Assembly (NCBI GenBank): GCA_022836915.1
Contig: CP094668.1
Span: forward strand, 5,518,001 to 5,582,000
Direction: 5' to 3'
DNA from: Paenibacillus sp. OVF10
GTDB taxonomy: Bacteria; Bacillota; Bacilli; Paenibacillales; Paenibacillaceae
DNA length: 64,000 bases
Part shown: positions 9,094-17,810 of the stretch, piece after piece
Numbering within the stretch: the first letter of the stretch is position 1
Layout: the number at the start of each line of letters is the position of its first letter
Program-made: the position numbers and the translations under genes
Notes under the pieces: generated by a model
Databases searched by the model: none
What the model was told of the DNA's origin: nothing
Seen by the model: only the letters and a program-made list of their open reading frames with translations

Positions 9094-9101
9094 ATAAAAA
9101 A

Positions 9102-9150
9102 GGTACCCAAACACTGCACTTCTTTTTCAAAGTGTCCGTGCTTAGGTACC
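9102..9150 (-). terminator. Bidirectional hairpin between convergent genes
   Basis: GGTACC-TAAGCAC and GTGTTTG-GGTACC pair at the base of a long hairpin with an inner CACTT/AAGTG stem; on the minus strand it ends in TTTTTTATTT. Confidence 0.65.
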
Positions 9151-9264
9151 AAATCACTGCACGTATGTCTTTTTACCGATCCATGCAGATTATCTATTTA
9201 TTCTCTTCGGCATTCCAATTCAAATCATGCACCTAGTTCATCTTCAGACATCTCTCCAGTTTAA

Positions 9265-9950
9265 TTAGTTACTCCAGATATCCACTTTCATCTGTGCACA
9301 TTTGAAATACTTGGCCTCTGCCTTGCTTGTAGTCAGTTTCAAAAGACATTGCAGTTCTCCATGTTGGAACAACCCACCGCTAAGGTCAGCAGCAACACCA
9401 CCATACTGATCATCCGCACCAAGCCATACGGACGGTCTCTCGAGTCCAGCTGAGAACTGTAATCCGGTACAGAGTAGCACAGTGAGATTCTTACGGTTCT
9501 GTGCTTCATCTCCTGCTACGCCATGTGTAGTGAAGAACACCATGTTTTGATTAAAATCCGTGTACGTTCCATCTGCTTTATAGGCACGGACCATACCATA
9601 CTTCTGATTTACGTTTTGAAAAAAGTGATTCCGGCCTTGCTATCCTTCGATTTAATGCCAACCTGAACTGAGATTCCAATGTTCCCGTTTAATTGTAGCG
9701 CTTCCAAAGTGATTGCAATTGCTGTTACTTTCGAGCTGTCAATCAGATGTTTCATTTTCAACTCTGCCGTGGCTCCTGCCGTTGTCGGTGTTGTAACGGT
9801 TATGGTTCCTCTGTCGGGCAAAGGCTCAAACGTAGGGGTGCCCACCACCTCCACCCAATCCGGTAACGTTCCGTAAAGAAAATCGGCCACAAGCTGTTTG
9901 TGGACCTTTCCAAAGGGCACGATCTGACCCGCTGCATCACGTATAACCAT
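9265..9950 (-). CDS. Unknown protein of the 9.3-11.2 kb cluster, frameshifted in this sequence
   Basis: Two minus frames (9950-9609 and 9594-9265) become one protein of about 228 residues when one base is added to the A6 run at 9619-9624, reading ITFFQNVNQKYGMVRAYKAD across the joint. I do not recognise a family. It is beta-rich and hydrophilic, without signal peptide: an N-terminal MVIRDAAGQIVPFGKVHKQ, a central Thr/Val-rich part (RGTITVTTPTTAGATAEL), and a C-terminal half with three cysteines. It starts 2 bases after the stop of the propeller gene, so the two are co-transcribed. A phage-structural or surface role is possible but not shown. Confidence 0.6.
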
Positions 9951-9952
9951 CT

Positions 9953-10951
9953 CTACACCCCCACCGAATAGGCTACACCGATATTATGATCGGTATTGTA
10001 ATACACGTACACTACACCGTCCATAACGGACACCATCAAGGATTGCATGTTGGTCGTCTCCCAAGTCAATGCCGGAAAATATATATCTGTAGGTTTGTCC
10101 AGCAGTTGACGAAAGTCTGCGCTGATCTTGGCAATGGCAGGTCGAGCTACTGTCGTAACCCCACCGGAAGCATAAGCCGATAACATGCCCAGCCACCACA
10201 TGCTCCCTTTGTACATAAATACACCAGCATTGGATCTCGAAATGTTTTCTCCCGCTGTTAAAGTGGCATCATTACCACCCATTAATGGTCTTGGATCAGC
10301 TAACCAGCTACGTCCGTCATGTGAATGCCAGATACATTTACGACCAAAGTCACCACCGCCCATCACTGAGAAACCGATCCATTTGCCGCCATTTCTGAAA
10401 CACGAGAAGTAACCAGTATGACCATCACCTGGGAACCCGGGAGGTTTGTCCAAAATCAAACCCACTCTTGTCCAGTTAATCATGTCTACAGAGGTCGCAA
10501 GTGCCGTTGATTGATTGATCCCCAGTCCGTTTTGTTGATAATACATAAAGAACAATTGTTCTTCATCATTCCAGATCACAAATGGCGTTTCCGTCGAATT
10601 CCCAACCACAGTATCGAGATACACCTGTCCGTGTTTGGTCCATGGTCCTGTCGGGCTGTTGGAGTAGGCTAGTCCAATTCCTCCGATGTGATTATGGTTG
10701 GTAGAATACGTAGCATAATAATCTGCTTTTGCATCAGGGATAAGCCCCTTCACCTTGATCGCCCGAAACCAATAGATCGATTGAAGGCCCGCCATTGCAG
10801 CGGTATACATAGGATTGTCCATTTTTTTATCAAATTGAGGCGTGTACATCCGTCTGGATTCTGCATCGCAATAATCATAAGGCGCAACGGCCCTGTTTGC
10901 CTTCATCGCTGCGCCCAGTGCTGCCTGAGCAATATTTTCAGTCATAGACAT
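9953..10951 (-). CDS. Beta-propeller, glycoside hydrolase family 43/32-like protein
   Basis: 332 residues with no signal peptide. Repeated motifs typical of five-bladed glycosidase propellers can be seen: GIGLAYSNSPTGPWTKHGQV, ETPFVIWNDEEQLFFMYY, ATSVDMINWTRVG, KCIWHSHDGRSW and GVVYVYYNTDHNIGVAYS. Such proteins bind or cut sugar polymers, but I cannot place the three catalytic acids with confidence, so it may be a binding protein only. The ATG at 10951 follows AAGGAGTTGAG and overlaps the preceding gene by 14 bases; the next gene begins 2 bases after its stop. The lack of a secretion signal is odd for a polysaccharide enzyme and would fit a phage-like particle or another export route. Confidence 0.65.
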   Translation of the reverse strand: MSMTENIAQAALGAAMKANRAVAPYDYCDAESRRMYTPQFDKKMDNPMYTAAMAGLQSIYWFRAIKVKGLIPDAKADYYATYSTNHNHIGGIGLAYSNSPTGPWTKHGQVYLDTVVGNSTETPFVIWNDEEQLFFMYYQQNGLGINQSTALATSVDMINWTRVGLILDKPPGFPGDGHTGYFSCFRNGGKWIGFSVMGGGDFGRKCIWHSHDGRSWLADPRPLMGGNDATLTAGENISRSNAGVFMYKGSMWWLGMLSAYASGGVTTVARPAIAKISADFRQLLDKPTDIYFPALTWETTNMQSLMVSVMDGVVYVYYNTDHNIGVAYSVGV

Positions 10952-11210
10952 GGGAACTCAACTCCTTCGTGAGCAGGGTATTACCATTTACCGGTCGCGA
11001 ATATAGAACATCCGAAGTGTCCTTTAATAGGATTGAAAAATCAACAACATTACCCTCATTCGCAGTCGGCTCCTGAGTAATACAAATGATAGAACAAATT
11101 CTAGCATTATATGAATACGCTTTCATTTTGTTCATTCCTTTATTTCCTTTACAGTTGTAATCAGCAACTGTCCCTTTCATTGGTACGCCCGGATAATGTT
11201 GATCCTTCAT
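10938..11210 (-). CDS. Small unknown protein, first gene of the propeller cluster
   Basis: 90 residues from an ATG at 11210 with a strong site (GGAGGGATTAAT). No family recognised. It contains a four-cysteine-poor polar fold with segments VADYNCKGNKGMNKM and ICSIICITQEPTANEG and ends by overlapping the propeller gene. Together the three genes form one minus-strand unit. Confidence 0.6.
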   Translation of the reverse strand: MKDQHYPGVPMKGTVADYNCKGNKGMNKMKAYSYNARICSIICITQEPTANEGNVVDFSILLKDTSDVLYSRPVNGNTLLTKELSSHVYD

Positions 11211-11326
11211 ATTAATCCCTCCTATTGTTTTCTCCCGATAAGTATATTCATGAAGTTGCCTTTCTGTTAAAGCATTATGCCCATCTTGCAGCCTATTATT
11301 CTAAGTCTGGTTTTCATATAAAACAT

Positions 11327-11362
11327 AAACAGGCTAACCAATACGAATTGGCTAACCTGTTT
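11327..11362 (-). terminator. Hairpin after the M1 peptidase gene
   Basis: AAACAGGCTAACCAAT and ATTGGCTAACCTGTTT are complementary at 14 of 16 positions. It lies 30 bases past the minus-strand stop. Confidence 0.7.
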
Positions 11363-11392
11363 GAACAAAGAAACTGCAAAACCAATTACTTA

Positions 11393-13603
11393 TTAGTCCG
11401 CAAAAAGTGAAGATATGGGATTCGCAACTTTTTTATTGGATTTCTCCTTGCCTTGGTTATCCAATACATAGTACTGGTAAAAATCGTTAGTGAATCCGAT
11501 AGACTCCTGTATTTTCAGCTTAAAAGCTTCAAATGCCGCATCACTCAGATGATCCTCATTCCAGAAATAATGAAGCATCAATCGATTCTGGTTATATGGA
11601 TGTTGGATAACATATGCACCCGCGGCGAGAGGTTGATTCATGGTATTCTTCCAAGCGAAACCCGTCTGTTTCGTCCGATCGATAATGTTAAATTTTAAAG
11701 CCTGCACCAATCCGTTTGACTTGGCATTACCAATGACAATAAGGTTGCTGTTGCCGATCTCTTTTTTCATCTTTTGCTTCAGTTCCTTGCGATCCCTTAT
11801 AATGTCGTACTTCACACCTGTCATATCAAGGAATCCGGTCAACTGATTAACCATATCTTCCTGCTGTTTAGTTGCAAGCTTACTCACCTGATCGCTGAGC
11901 ACAATGGTTAATTTCTCGCCTTGAAGGACTTTGTCCATCAATCGATTCATCACTTCATAAGGCAGATTGGGGATCATACCCATGACAGCCTGATACTGTT
12001 GTTGTAACATGTCATGTACATAGGAAGCGGTCTCTTCCTGTGATAATTGGTATTCCGGCTTTAAGACAAAGTTAGGCTGATATAGGGCCATCTGCATTTC
12101 TGAACGTACTTCTTTACCAAGCACATCTTCAATGGTGTGAAGTAGCCCCTCTATTGTTGCATTTTGATGCACGTAGCGTTTGAAATATGTTCTCATCAAC
12201 TCGTCAAATTTCTCTTCGCCTACGGAACGGTAAAGCTGATAGATCGCTTGTCTTCCCTTCTGATAATACACCAAACCTGCCAAATCCCCAGCTTCATCGT
12301 TTGTTGACGCAATCGCCATATCTACGGGCGCAGTATCAAACTGTATGGATCTGAACCCATTTAGCTTGTCTCCCTGTTTCTCGGCAAAATAGACCATAGA
12401 GAAATCGGCAAAGCCTTCATCCAGGAAGGATTCTGTCTCCGAGTTATTACCGATCAATGCATGGAACCACTGATGCGCTATTTCATGAACAAATGTTGTG
12501 TCTTCTTCTGGAACAGCACCATTTTGAATCTGTCCCATCTGAATGAGCCTCGCATACTCCACGGCAACGCCTTGTACATACGTCTCGACAATTCGGAACT
12601 CTGGATCGGGATACTTCCCATACTTGTCACTATAGAAATCGATGACCTTGAATGCCTGATTAATGTACCGGTCAACGATCTCTTTCTTAGATGGATCATC
12701 GTTGAAATAATAATATTCCACCGTCAGACCGTTACGGGTAGCACGTTCCACTTGAAGATTAGGACTAGCAAAGAAAACAAACTCTCTCGTATTCTCTGCT
12801 ACAGCGGACACAATTTTACGTCCATGTTCTGTACTATTTTGAGTGGTGATCATGCCCGGCATGGCTACCTGATACTCATCAGGAACATTGAATTGAACTT
12901 CAAAGTCTGACGAGGTGTAATAATCACTCTCGAATGTTTGACTATACGGTGCCTTATTCCACTGATGTTTAACCTCATCGTATACAGACATCACCGGGAA
13001 CCAGTGTGCACCATTGATTATATCCTTGTAATAGGAAACTCGCTGTGAGCCATAGGGTATATTCAACTGAAACTCCAGTTGGAATGATACCGATTCGCCT
13101 GGTTGAACGGGCTCTTTCAACTGCACGGTCAACGCTTGGTTTTCCTTATGGAAATCCAGCGATTGGCTATCTGCGCTTACAGCCTGAATATCGATGCCAC
13201 CCAGAAAGTCCTCCGCTGTCTTCTCCGGAAGTTCTTCACTAATCTTCTCATTATGCTGTTGGTACATACTCGCCTGTGTTGACTTGGAGAGGTTTGCGTC
13301 AGCATATGTATGAAGGACCAGCTGCTGGAGTGCATCCTTGCTTGTGTTGTGATACGTTACCTTCTCGCTCCCCTGGATCGTCATGTCCTTCTCATTTAAT
13401 CGAGCCTGGATCTGGTATTGAATCGGGGCCTGCTCTAAAGAGTCTTTCGGTGTGTTATGTACCTTCGTAGATACAGGTAGTGGGACAGCTTCCGCAGCAA
13501 CAACCCCAATGTTGGCAAGTGGACTTGTTGCCAGTATGAAGGTCAGTGCACCCGCGATTCCTACTTTGGCTAACTTTGATGTAAATGGACTTGAATAATT
13601 CAT
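11393..13603 (-). CDS. Secreted M1 family zinc metallopeptidase
   Basis: 736 residues. The ATG at 13603 follows GGAGAAGGAGAG. A signal peptide covers about residues 1-38 (hydrophobic GIAGALTFILATSPLANIGV, cleavage near VAAEA). The N-terminal 330 residues form the beta domain of M1 aminopeptidases; the zinc site is HEIAHQWFHAL at 373-383 with the third ligand Glu at 396 in FLDEGFADF. The usual GAMEN-like motif is replaced by VQGVAVEYARL, so exopeptidase specificity is uncertain. The C-terminal 200 residues are unlike classic aminopeptidase N. It probably digests peptides outside the cell. Confidence 0.88.
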   Translation of the reverse strand: MNYSSPFTSKLAKVGIAGALTFILATSPLANIGVVAAEAVPLPVSTKVHNTPKDSLEQAPIQYQIQARLNEKDMTIQGSEKVTYHNTSKDALQQLVLHTYADANLSKSTQASMYQQHNEKISEELPEKTAEDFLGGIDIQAVSADSQSLDFHKENQALTVQLKEPVQPGESVSFQLEFQLNIPYGSQRVSYYKDIINGAHWFPVMSVYDEVKHQWNKAPYSQTFESDYYTSSDFEVQFNVPDEYQVAMPGMITTQNSTEHGRKIVSAVAENTREFVFFASPNLQVERATRNGLTVEYYYFNDDPSKKEIVDRYINQAFKVIDFYSDKYGKYPDPEFRIVETYVQGVAVEYARLIQMGQIQNGAVPEEDTTFVHEIAHQWFHALIGNNSETESFLDEGFADFSMVYFAEKQGDKLNGFRSIQFDTAPVDMAIASTNDEAGDLAGLVYYQKGRQAIYQLYRSVGEEKFDELMRTYFKRYVHQNATIEGLLHTIEDVLGKEVRSEMQMALYQPNFVLKPEYQLSQEETASYVHDMLQQQYQAVMGMIPNLPYEVMNRLMDKVLQGEKLTIVLSDQVSKLATKQQEDMVNQLTGFLDMTGVKYDIIRDRKELKQKMKKEIGNSNLIVIGNAKSNGLVQALKFNIIDRTKQTGFAWKNTMNQPLAAGAYVIQHPYNQNRLMLHYFWNEDHLSDAAFEAFKLKIQESIGFTNDFYQYYVLDNQGKEKSNKKVANPISSLFAD

Positions 13604-13753
13604 ATGTTCTCTCCTTCTCCTGTGCTATGTTGACCTCAGAACCAAGTATAGAAGCAGAACCTTACGCTGAATTTATGTTTTATTTAAGTTTTGTTTAAAA
13701 AGAGGAAGAGAAACTGAAACTATCGCAAATCGCATTCATGTTTGTATGTGACG

Positions 13754-14814
13754 GATTGTAATATGAAGTGCGACACCCTCCTGAAATAAAAAAATGGCTC
13801 ACAGCCTGATTCGTGTAGAATGAAAGTTACCACACCAGCATTCACACAAGGAGAATCAGTCCATGAGTTATTCACATCTTAGCATAATCGAACGCAGCAA
13901 GCTAGAAATCCTCCACAGACAAGGCAAAAGCTCAAGAGCTATTGCAAAAGAACTGAGGAGACATTCGTCCACGATTTGCCGCGAACTAGATCGTGCTAAT
14001 TCATCGTATCCCTATCAGGCAGAACAAGCTCAGAACGCTTATGAGAAGCGTCGTCAATCCTCTGTTTCTTCAGGTAAATGGTCAAGCATCTTAGCTGCTT
14101 CACTGGAGGAAAAACTGAAGGCAACGTGGTCTCCGGAACAGATCAATCAACGCTTCCGTACCGAAGGCTTGCCAGCAGTATCCTTCAAAACGATCTATCG
14201 CTGGATCTACGCAGGTCGACTGGTTCAAGGCACGTTACAGGTTCTTCTGCACAAAGGAAAGCGTCAGAAACTCGCAGTAAATTTGCCATTGGCAGATCCA
14301 TTTCGGATCGCCCCCAAGAGGTTCGTTCTCGTGAAACGTTTGGGCACTGGGAACTGGATACCGTCGTATCTAGTCGTGGGAAAAGTAAAGGATGCATAGC
14401 CACGCTCATTGAACGCAAAACCCGTCTATATACCGCCATTCTCATGCCTGATCGCACTGCTCTGTCTATGGAAATTACGCTTGGTGTAGCCATCTCACAG
14501 TATCCCACAGGCACTTTCCTCACAGCCACGGCTGACCGGGGAAAGGAGTTTGCATGCTATGCCAATCTGGAAACAAGCCATGACCTGCACGTTTATTTTG
14601 CTGATCCATATTCGTCTTGGCAACGCGGTTCCAATGAGAATGCGAATGGATTGCTTCGAGAGTTTTTCCCGAAAGGCACCGATCTCGCTCAAGTCGAGGA
14701 TGAAGATCTTGCCAGTTGACTAGATCTAATAAACCACAGACCACGAAAATGCTTGGGTTGGAGAACCGCTCACGAATCTTTCACAGAGGAACTGTCGCAC
14801 TTGGTTTGACAATC
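13754..14814 (+). mobile_element. IS30-family insertion sequence, decayed
   Basis: About 1.06 kb. Imperfect terminal inverted repeats: left GATTGTAATATGAAGTGCG at 13754 and right, read on the minus strand, GATTGTCAAACCAAGTGCG from 14814, continuing into ACA and CCTC-like bases. One transposase gene fills the inside. No clear target duplication seen. It sits between the M1 peptidase promoter and the tRNA-Val terminator, breaking no gene. Confidence 0.8.
13863..14809 (+). pseudogene. IS30 family transposase, frameshift plus internal stop
   Basis: N-terminal helix-turn-helix (SHLSIIERSKLEILHRQGKS, AIAKELRRHSSTICREL) and then the DDE integrase core (RETFGHWELDTVVSSRGKSK, LIERKTRLY, TADRGKEFACY, YFADPYSSWQRGSNENANG). 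The first frame is correct up to about HKGKRQK (around 14270); from TRSKFAIGRSISDRPQEV on, the other frame is correct, so 3n+1 bases are missing there. A TGA at 14716-14718 then interrupts the same frame, after which RPRKCLGWRTAHESFTEEL continues to a stop at 14807. Unlike the other shifts in the window, this one is not in a long single-base run and is accompanied by a stop, so it looks truly inactive. Confidence 0.85.
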
Positions 14815-14823
14815 TGTCATGTA

Positions 14824-14855
14824 AAGAAAAGAAGCCTTACATTGTAAGACTTCTC
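14824..14855 (-). terminator. Terminator of tRNA-Val
   Basis: On the minus strand GAAGTCTTAC, AAT, GTAAGGCTTC then TTTTCTTT. Confidence 0.8.
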
Positions 14856-14860
14856 GTGTA

Positions 14861-14933
14861 TGATCTGTAGTGGGCTCGAACCACTGACCCCTACCCTGTC
14901 AAGATAGTGCTCTCCCAGCTGAGCTAACAGATC
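14861..14933 (-). tRNA. tRNA-Val (GAC)
   Basis: Acceptor GATCTGT/ACAGATC with discriminator A, D arm TAGCTCAGCTGGGAGAGC, anticodon stem CTATC/GGTAG with loop TTGACAG giving anticodon GAC, T arm GGTTCGAGCCC. CCA is not encoded. Confidence 0.93.
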
Positions 14934-15077
14934 ATGATATATAATTGTTTCCCAATCAAGTAACAATATCATATCAAGTAACCGTGTTCATTGTCAATGA
15001 TTTATTTGGTTATAATTCACCCGAAATGGTGCACAATAAAGGAAAGATTACCATTTCTACAACGAGGTGAATCCCCT

Positions 15078-15335
15078 ATGAGAAACTCAACAAAACGGTC
15101 CAATTCCAATAAACATACATTTACCAAATGCTTCTTTCTCTTTGCTGGTGTTGTGTTCCTCACTACAACCGTTACCGGTTGCGGCTTGGAGCGGGATGAA
15201 CATACGGTTCAATTCCAACAGTTAAATCAACCCAATGAGAATGTTGAATCTCTACCCGTCTGGCTGGACGTATACTCCAAATCTGTTATTCAAGATGTAT
15301 ATTCTCCACGAGGAAGCAGTGAAGTATTACCGTGA
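15078..15335 (+). CDS. Small lipoprotein of unknown function
   Basis: 85 residues from the ATG at 15078, which follows GAGGTG; the open frame begins earlier at 14991 but without a ribosome site. A basic N-terminus (MRNSTKRSNSNKHTF), a hydrophobic helix (CFFLFAGVVFLTTTVTG) and a lipobox cysteine at TGC show an exported, membrane-anchored protein. The remaining 45 residues are polar and match nothing I know. Confidence 0.6.
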   Translation: MRNSTKRSNSNKHTFTKCFFLFAGVVFLTTTVTGCGLERDEHTVQFQQLNQPNENVESLPVWLDVYSKSVIQDVYSPRGSSEVLP

Positions 15336-15350
15336 AGGTTAACAGGTTAG

Positions 15351-15464
15351 TTACTCCTCTTCATCCCACTTGCGTGAGTATGCTTTCTTGGTCACGTAAT
15401 ACAACAGAGCAATCATTCCCGCCGACATTAACAATGTAATGACCATGATGCCTGCCATGCCCAT
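15351..15464 (-). CDS. 37-residue membrane miniprotein
   Basis: ATG at 15464 (or the GTG just before it) behind GAGGAGGGGG. One membrane helix (MAGIMVITLLMSAGMIALLYY) and a charged tail KKAYSRKWDEEE. Short but with a strong ribosome site and clean composition. Confidence 0.6.
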   Translation of the reverse strand: MGMAGIMVITLLMSAGMIALLYYVTKKAYSRKWDEEE

Positions 15465-15573
15465 CACTACCCCCTCCTCTCCCAATATGTTCCAGACTTC
15501 ACTATACAGGAAAAACATTTTTTTGTATAATTCAGTCTGATATGTCGCGCAAGAGCAGAAAGAAGGAATGGAA

Positions 15574-16017
15574 TTGGCAGCTGAGATTAGTTATGTATCG
15601 ACAGAAGAACAACTGAAGCAAGCCCTGGAAATTCGCCATCACGTTTTTGTGATCGAGCAACAGGTGCCTGCCGAGATTGAGATTGATCAATATGATGTCA
15701 TCAGTCCAGATGTGCATCATGTATTGTTAAGTACGGATGGCCAAGCTGTAGCCACAGGACGTCTGATCTATTACAGCAAAGATACGGCCAAAATGCAGCG
15801 GATCGCGGTGCTTGAATCTCATCGTTCTTTTGGTTATGGACGAGTGCTTCTGCTCGCGATGGAGGAGCTGGCACGTGAACTTGGCTTAACCTATTCTGTA
15901 CTGGATGCGCAATGTCAGGCACAGAAATTCTATGAAAAACTGGGCTATGAAGTGATTTCGGAAGAACCTTTTTATGATGCAGATATTCTGCATGTTCGTA
16001 TGAGAAAGAGCTTGTAG
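15574..16017 (+). CDS. GNAT family N-acetyltransferase
   Basis: About 147 residues. The nearest ATG (15568) is too close to the AAGAAGGA ribosome site, so the TTG at 15574 is the better start. GNAT fold: ALEIRHHVFVIEQQVPAE at the N-terminus is the YjcF/ElaA signature, the acetyl-CoA loop appears as AVLESHRSFGYGRVLL (a variant of R-x2-G-x-G/A), and AQCQAQKFYEKLGYEVISEE is the usual C-terminal block. Substrate unknown. Confidence 0.85.
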   Translation: MAAEISYVSTEEQLKQALEIRHHVFVIEQQVPAEIEIDQYDVISPDVHHVLLSTDGQAVATGRLIYYSKDTAKMQRIAVLESHRSFGYGRVLLLAMEELARELGLTYSVLDAQCQAQKFYEKLGYEVISEEPFYDADILHVRMRKSL

Positions 16018-16130
16018 ACCCTCGGCGTGGGCAGGTCTTTATCAGCATATGGTGCATACTTCCGAGGAATTCGGATACGCTAATCAGGTAAACAGATTCC
16101 TATCTCGTCATATAAGGAGAGTGTGACATC

Positions 16131-16367
16131 ATGGATCAAACGACACGCGAGAGTTTCACAGCCGTACAGAAAAATGGCGACGGTGACCTGACAGCATTTC
16201 AGACTTCAGCAGGACGTGTACTGGATTATCAGCAGGCACTTGCAGAAGTAAAGGCTGGAGCTATTGCCGGTGTGAATGTATTTAAAGGCAAGGATGGCGA
16301 AATGTACATTCGCGGCGATGCCGACGGTGACCCAACCAACAACCTGGACCAACTTCCCCATTTCTAA
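16131..16367 (+). CDS. DUF3892 family small protein
   Basis: 78 residues, ATG behind AAGGAGAGTG. The pattern of ITAVQKNGDGDLTAF-like start, a YQQALAEVKAGAIAGVNVFKGKDG middle and a GDADGDPTNNLDQLPHF end is that of DUF3892, a small soluble family frequent in Bacillales, of unknown function. Confidence 0.75.
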   Translation: MDQTTRESFTAVQKNGDGDLTAFQTSAGRVLDYQQALAEVKAGAIAGVNVFKGKDGEMYIRGDADGDPTNNLDQLPHF

Positions 16368-16442
16368 AATAGATGCACACGTCGTATGTGTGACACAGTA
16401 AGCGCCGATCAGGATATCCGGGTTGGCGTTTTCTTATTAGAA

Positions 16443-16724
16443 TTAGTAGTCCGTAAAATATTTTACGGACTCCCCGGAAGGCTGGCTTTTGCGAATCGGC
16501 TGTTGTACCTGTTCCCATGCCTGCAAAATCTGTATCCCTTCGAGAGTAGACCGATTCTCCCACGCGATGTGCCCGGTTCGTTCAAGCTCCAGCAATGACT
16601 CATGAATGTAAGCTCTGCTTCGTCCCGTCTTGGTCTCCAGTTCATCCATACGCGGCATCCTGCGCCGTTGTCCTGCATAGTTCACCATAATACGTAAAAT
16701 CTTGCGTTCAAAATCGTTCAACAT
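16443..16724 (-). CDS. Small winged-helix DNA-binding protein
   Basis: 93 residues. MLNDFERKILRIMVNYAGQ with R-x-PRMDELETKTGRSRAYIHESLLELER is a helix-turn-helix of the LexA/MarR winged type, and TGHIAWENRSTLEGIQIL would be the wing. It overlaps the upstream gene by 17 bases, so the pair is translated together. Likely a transcription regulator; target unknown. Confidence 0.6.
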   Translation of the reverse strand: MLNDFERKILRIMVNYAGQRRRMPRMDELETKTGRSRAYIHESLLELERTGHIAWENRSTLEGIQILQAWEQVQQPIRKSQPSGESVKYFTDY

Positions 16725-16929
16725 ACTTTACCTCCCCATTCAGGTCCTTAACAGGACGCCATGCCAGAATACCTTGCTCCAGAAAGGTTCGGGGTGAGCC
16801 TTCTTTTCCAGCTGATGCTCTAATCATCCCGCCACGTACACTGTTAATTCGAATCTGTCGCTGCGTTATCTGCCCTTCACGATCCATGTAGACAAGCTCC
16901 ACCATCTGGCCAATATATTTCCCTAGCAT
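16708..16929 (-). CDS. Small WYL-like beta protein, partner of the winged-helix gene
   Basis: 73 residues from the ATG at 16929 (the ATG at 16935 is right against the GGAGGG site). The stretch VELVYMDREGQITQRQIRIN with SPRTFLEQGILAWRPV resembles the strand pattern of WYL domains, which follow DNA-binding domains in many regulators. Since the next gene is a winged-helix protein, the two may be the split halves of such a regulator. This is inference. Confidence 0.5.
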   Translation of the reverse strand: MLGKYIGQMVELVYMDREGQITQRQIRINSVRGGMIRASAGKEGSPRTFLEQGILAWRPVKDLNGEVKYVERF

Positions 16930-17027
16930 AATCATCCCTCCGATAAGAACATTTGTTTGTATTTCATATTATATGCGAACATAAGTTCTTTATTCAATAG
17001 TAAAAAAAGGATTTTGTAAAATAAAAA

Positions 17028-17072
17028 AACCAGACTTTCACCTTAATGATTAAGGCAGTCTGGTTTCTCTAA
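17028..17072 (-). terminator. Terminator of the DUF3889 gene
   Basis: On the minus strand ACCAGACTGCCTTAAT and ATTAAGG-AGTCTGGT pair and are followed by TTTTTTTATTTT. Confidence 0.8.
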
Positions 17073-17124
17073 TAATGCTGCTCATATAACTACGTGACTT
17101 GTAATGACCTAGTTCAGTAACGGA

Positions 17125-17445
17125 TCAGTGTCGATCCGATTCCGAAAATTGTACTTTCTTTAATTGCTGTGTAGATGGATTAAAATCAACATTCACATAA
17201 ACTGCGAATTGTTTGCCGTCTTTCGCACGAACCCATAGCTTGAACTGTTCCCGTGATTGATCCGCTGTTAGAGAGGTACGACCGATATGCTTATAGTCCA
17301 AAATATCCACATTATACTTGGTCTGTGTTTCTTTGACCGCAATAATTCCCCACTTCGCATAATCGGGGATGGCGGAGCCAGTGCCTGATGTCATTCCGGC
17401 CAAACTCAGGACTACCGACATGACGGTAACGATGAGCATTCTCAT
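17125..17445 (-). CDS. DUF3889-like secreted protein
   Basis: 106 residues from the ATG at 17445 behind CAAGGAGTG. A signal peptide (MRMLIVTVMSVVLSLAG, cleavage near TGSA) precedes a small domain with DYAKWGIIAVKETQTKY, DYKHIGRTSL and FKLWVRAKDGKQFAVYV, the pattern of the DUF3889 family of Bacillales. Function unknown. Confidence 0.7.
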   Translation of the reverse strand: MRMLIVTVMSVVLSLAGMTSGTGSAIPDYAKWGIIAVKETQTKYNVDILDYKHIGRTSLTADQSREQFKLWVRAKDGKQFAVYVNVDFNPSTQQLKKVQFSESDRH

Positions 17446-17501
17446 TTTACTCACTCCTTGGGACAATATGTTTCTGTTATCTTGCCCGTCCGGGTTTCAT
17501 T

Positions 17502-17810
17502 TTACACGAATAAACGAAAGATCCATGCCAGTGGCCGTAGGGAAAAAGGAACCACATGAACAAGCCGGTCAAACGAATCAGGAGGCTCCGTCCGGAAACT
17601 CATTCCCCAGTCACCCGAGAAAACGTGTTGTTGTATCTTCGGCTCCTCAGGACGATCCAACCCGTATTTCTTTTCAAGTAACTCCCGCGTTTCTTCATCC
17701 ACCTGAACCTCGTTCGTAACGACATATGCTGTGGCAGGCTCGCTGCTTATGTACATCAGAATCATTAGAAACATCACAATCCCAACTATTTGTATCCAAC
17801 GCTTGTTCAT
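17502..17810 (-). CDS. Membrane-anchored protein resembling an isolated OppB/DppB N-terminal segment
   Basis: 102 residues with one helix (IQIVGIVMFLMILMYIS) and then TRELLEKKYGLDRPEEPKI with FSGDWGMSFR. In peptide ABC permeases of the OppB/DppB type the same order occurs: helix, KxxGLDxP, and GDxGxS. Here the protein ends before any permease core. It could be a remnant of a permease or a separate small protein using that module. No transporter genes are adjacent. Confidence 0.45.
   Translation of the reverse strand: MNKRWIQIVGIVMFLMILMYISSEPATAYVVTNEVQVDEETRELLEKKYGLDRPEEPKIQQHVFSGDWGMSFRTEPPDSFDRLVHVVPFSLRPLAWIFRLFV

Noticed and set aside
9265..11210. A prophage
   Set aside because: No terminase, capsid, portal, integrase or lysis gene flanks the cluster; only composition and lack of signal peptides hint at phage origin.
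13754..14933. IS30 next to tRNA-Val as the edge of a genomic island
   Set aside because: IS30 elements do not integrate into tRNA genes, the tRNA is intact, and I see no integrase or second attachment-like copy of the tRNA end.
14991..15077. Longer start for the 15078 lipoprotein
   Set aside because: The added 29 residues have no ribosome site ahead and would bury the lipoprotein signal inside the protein.
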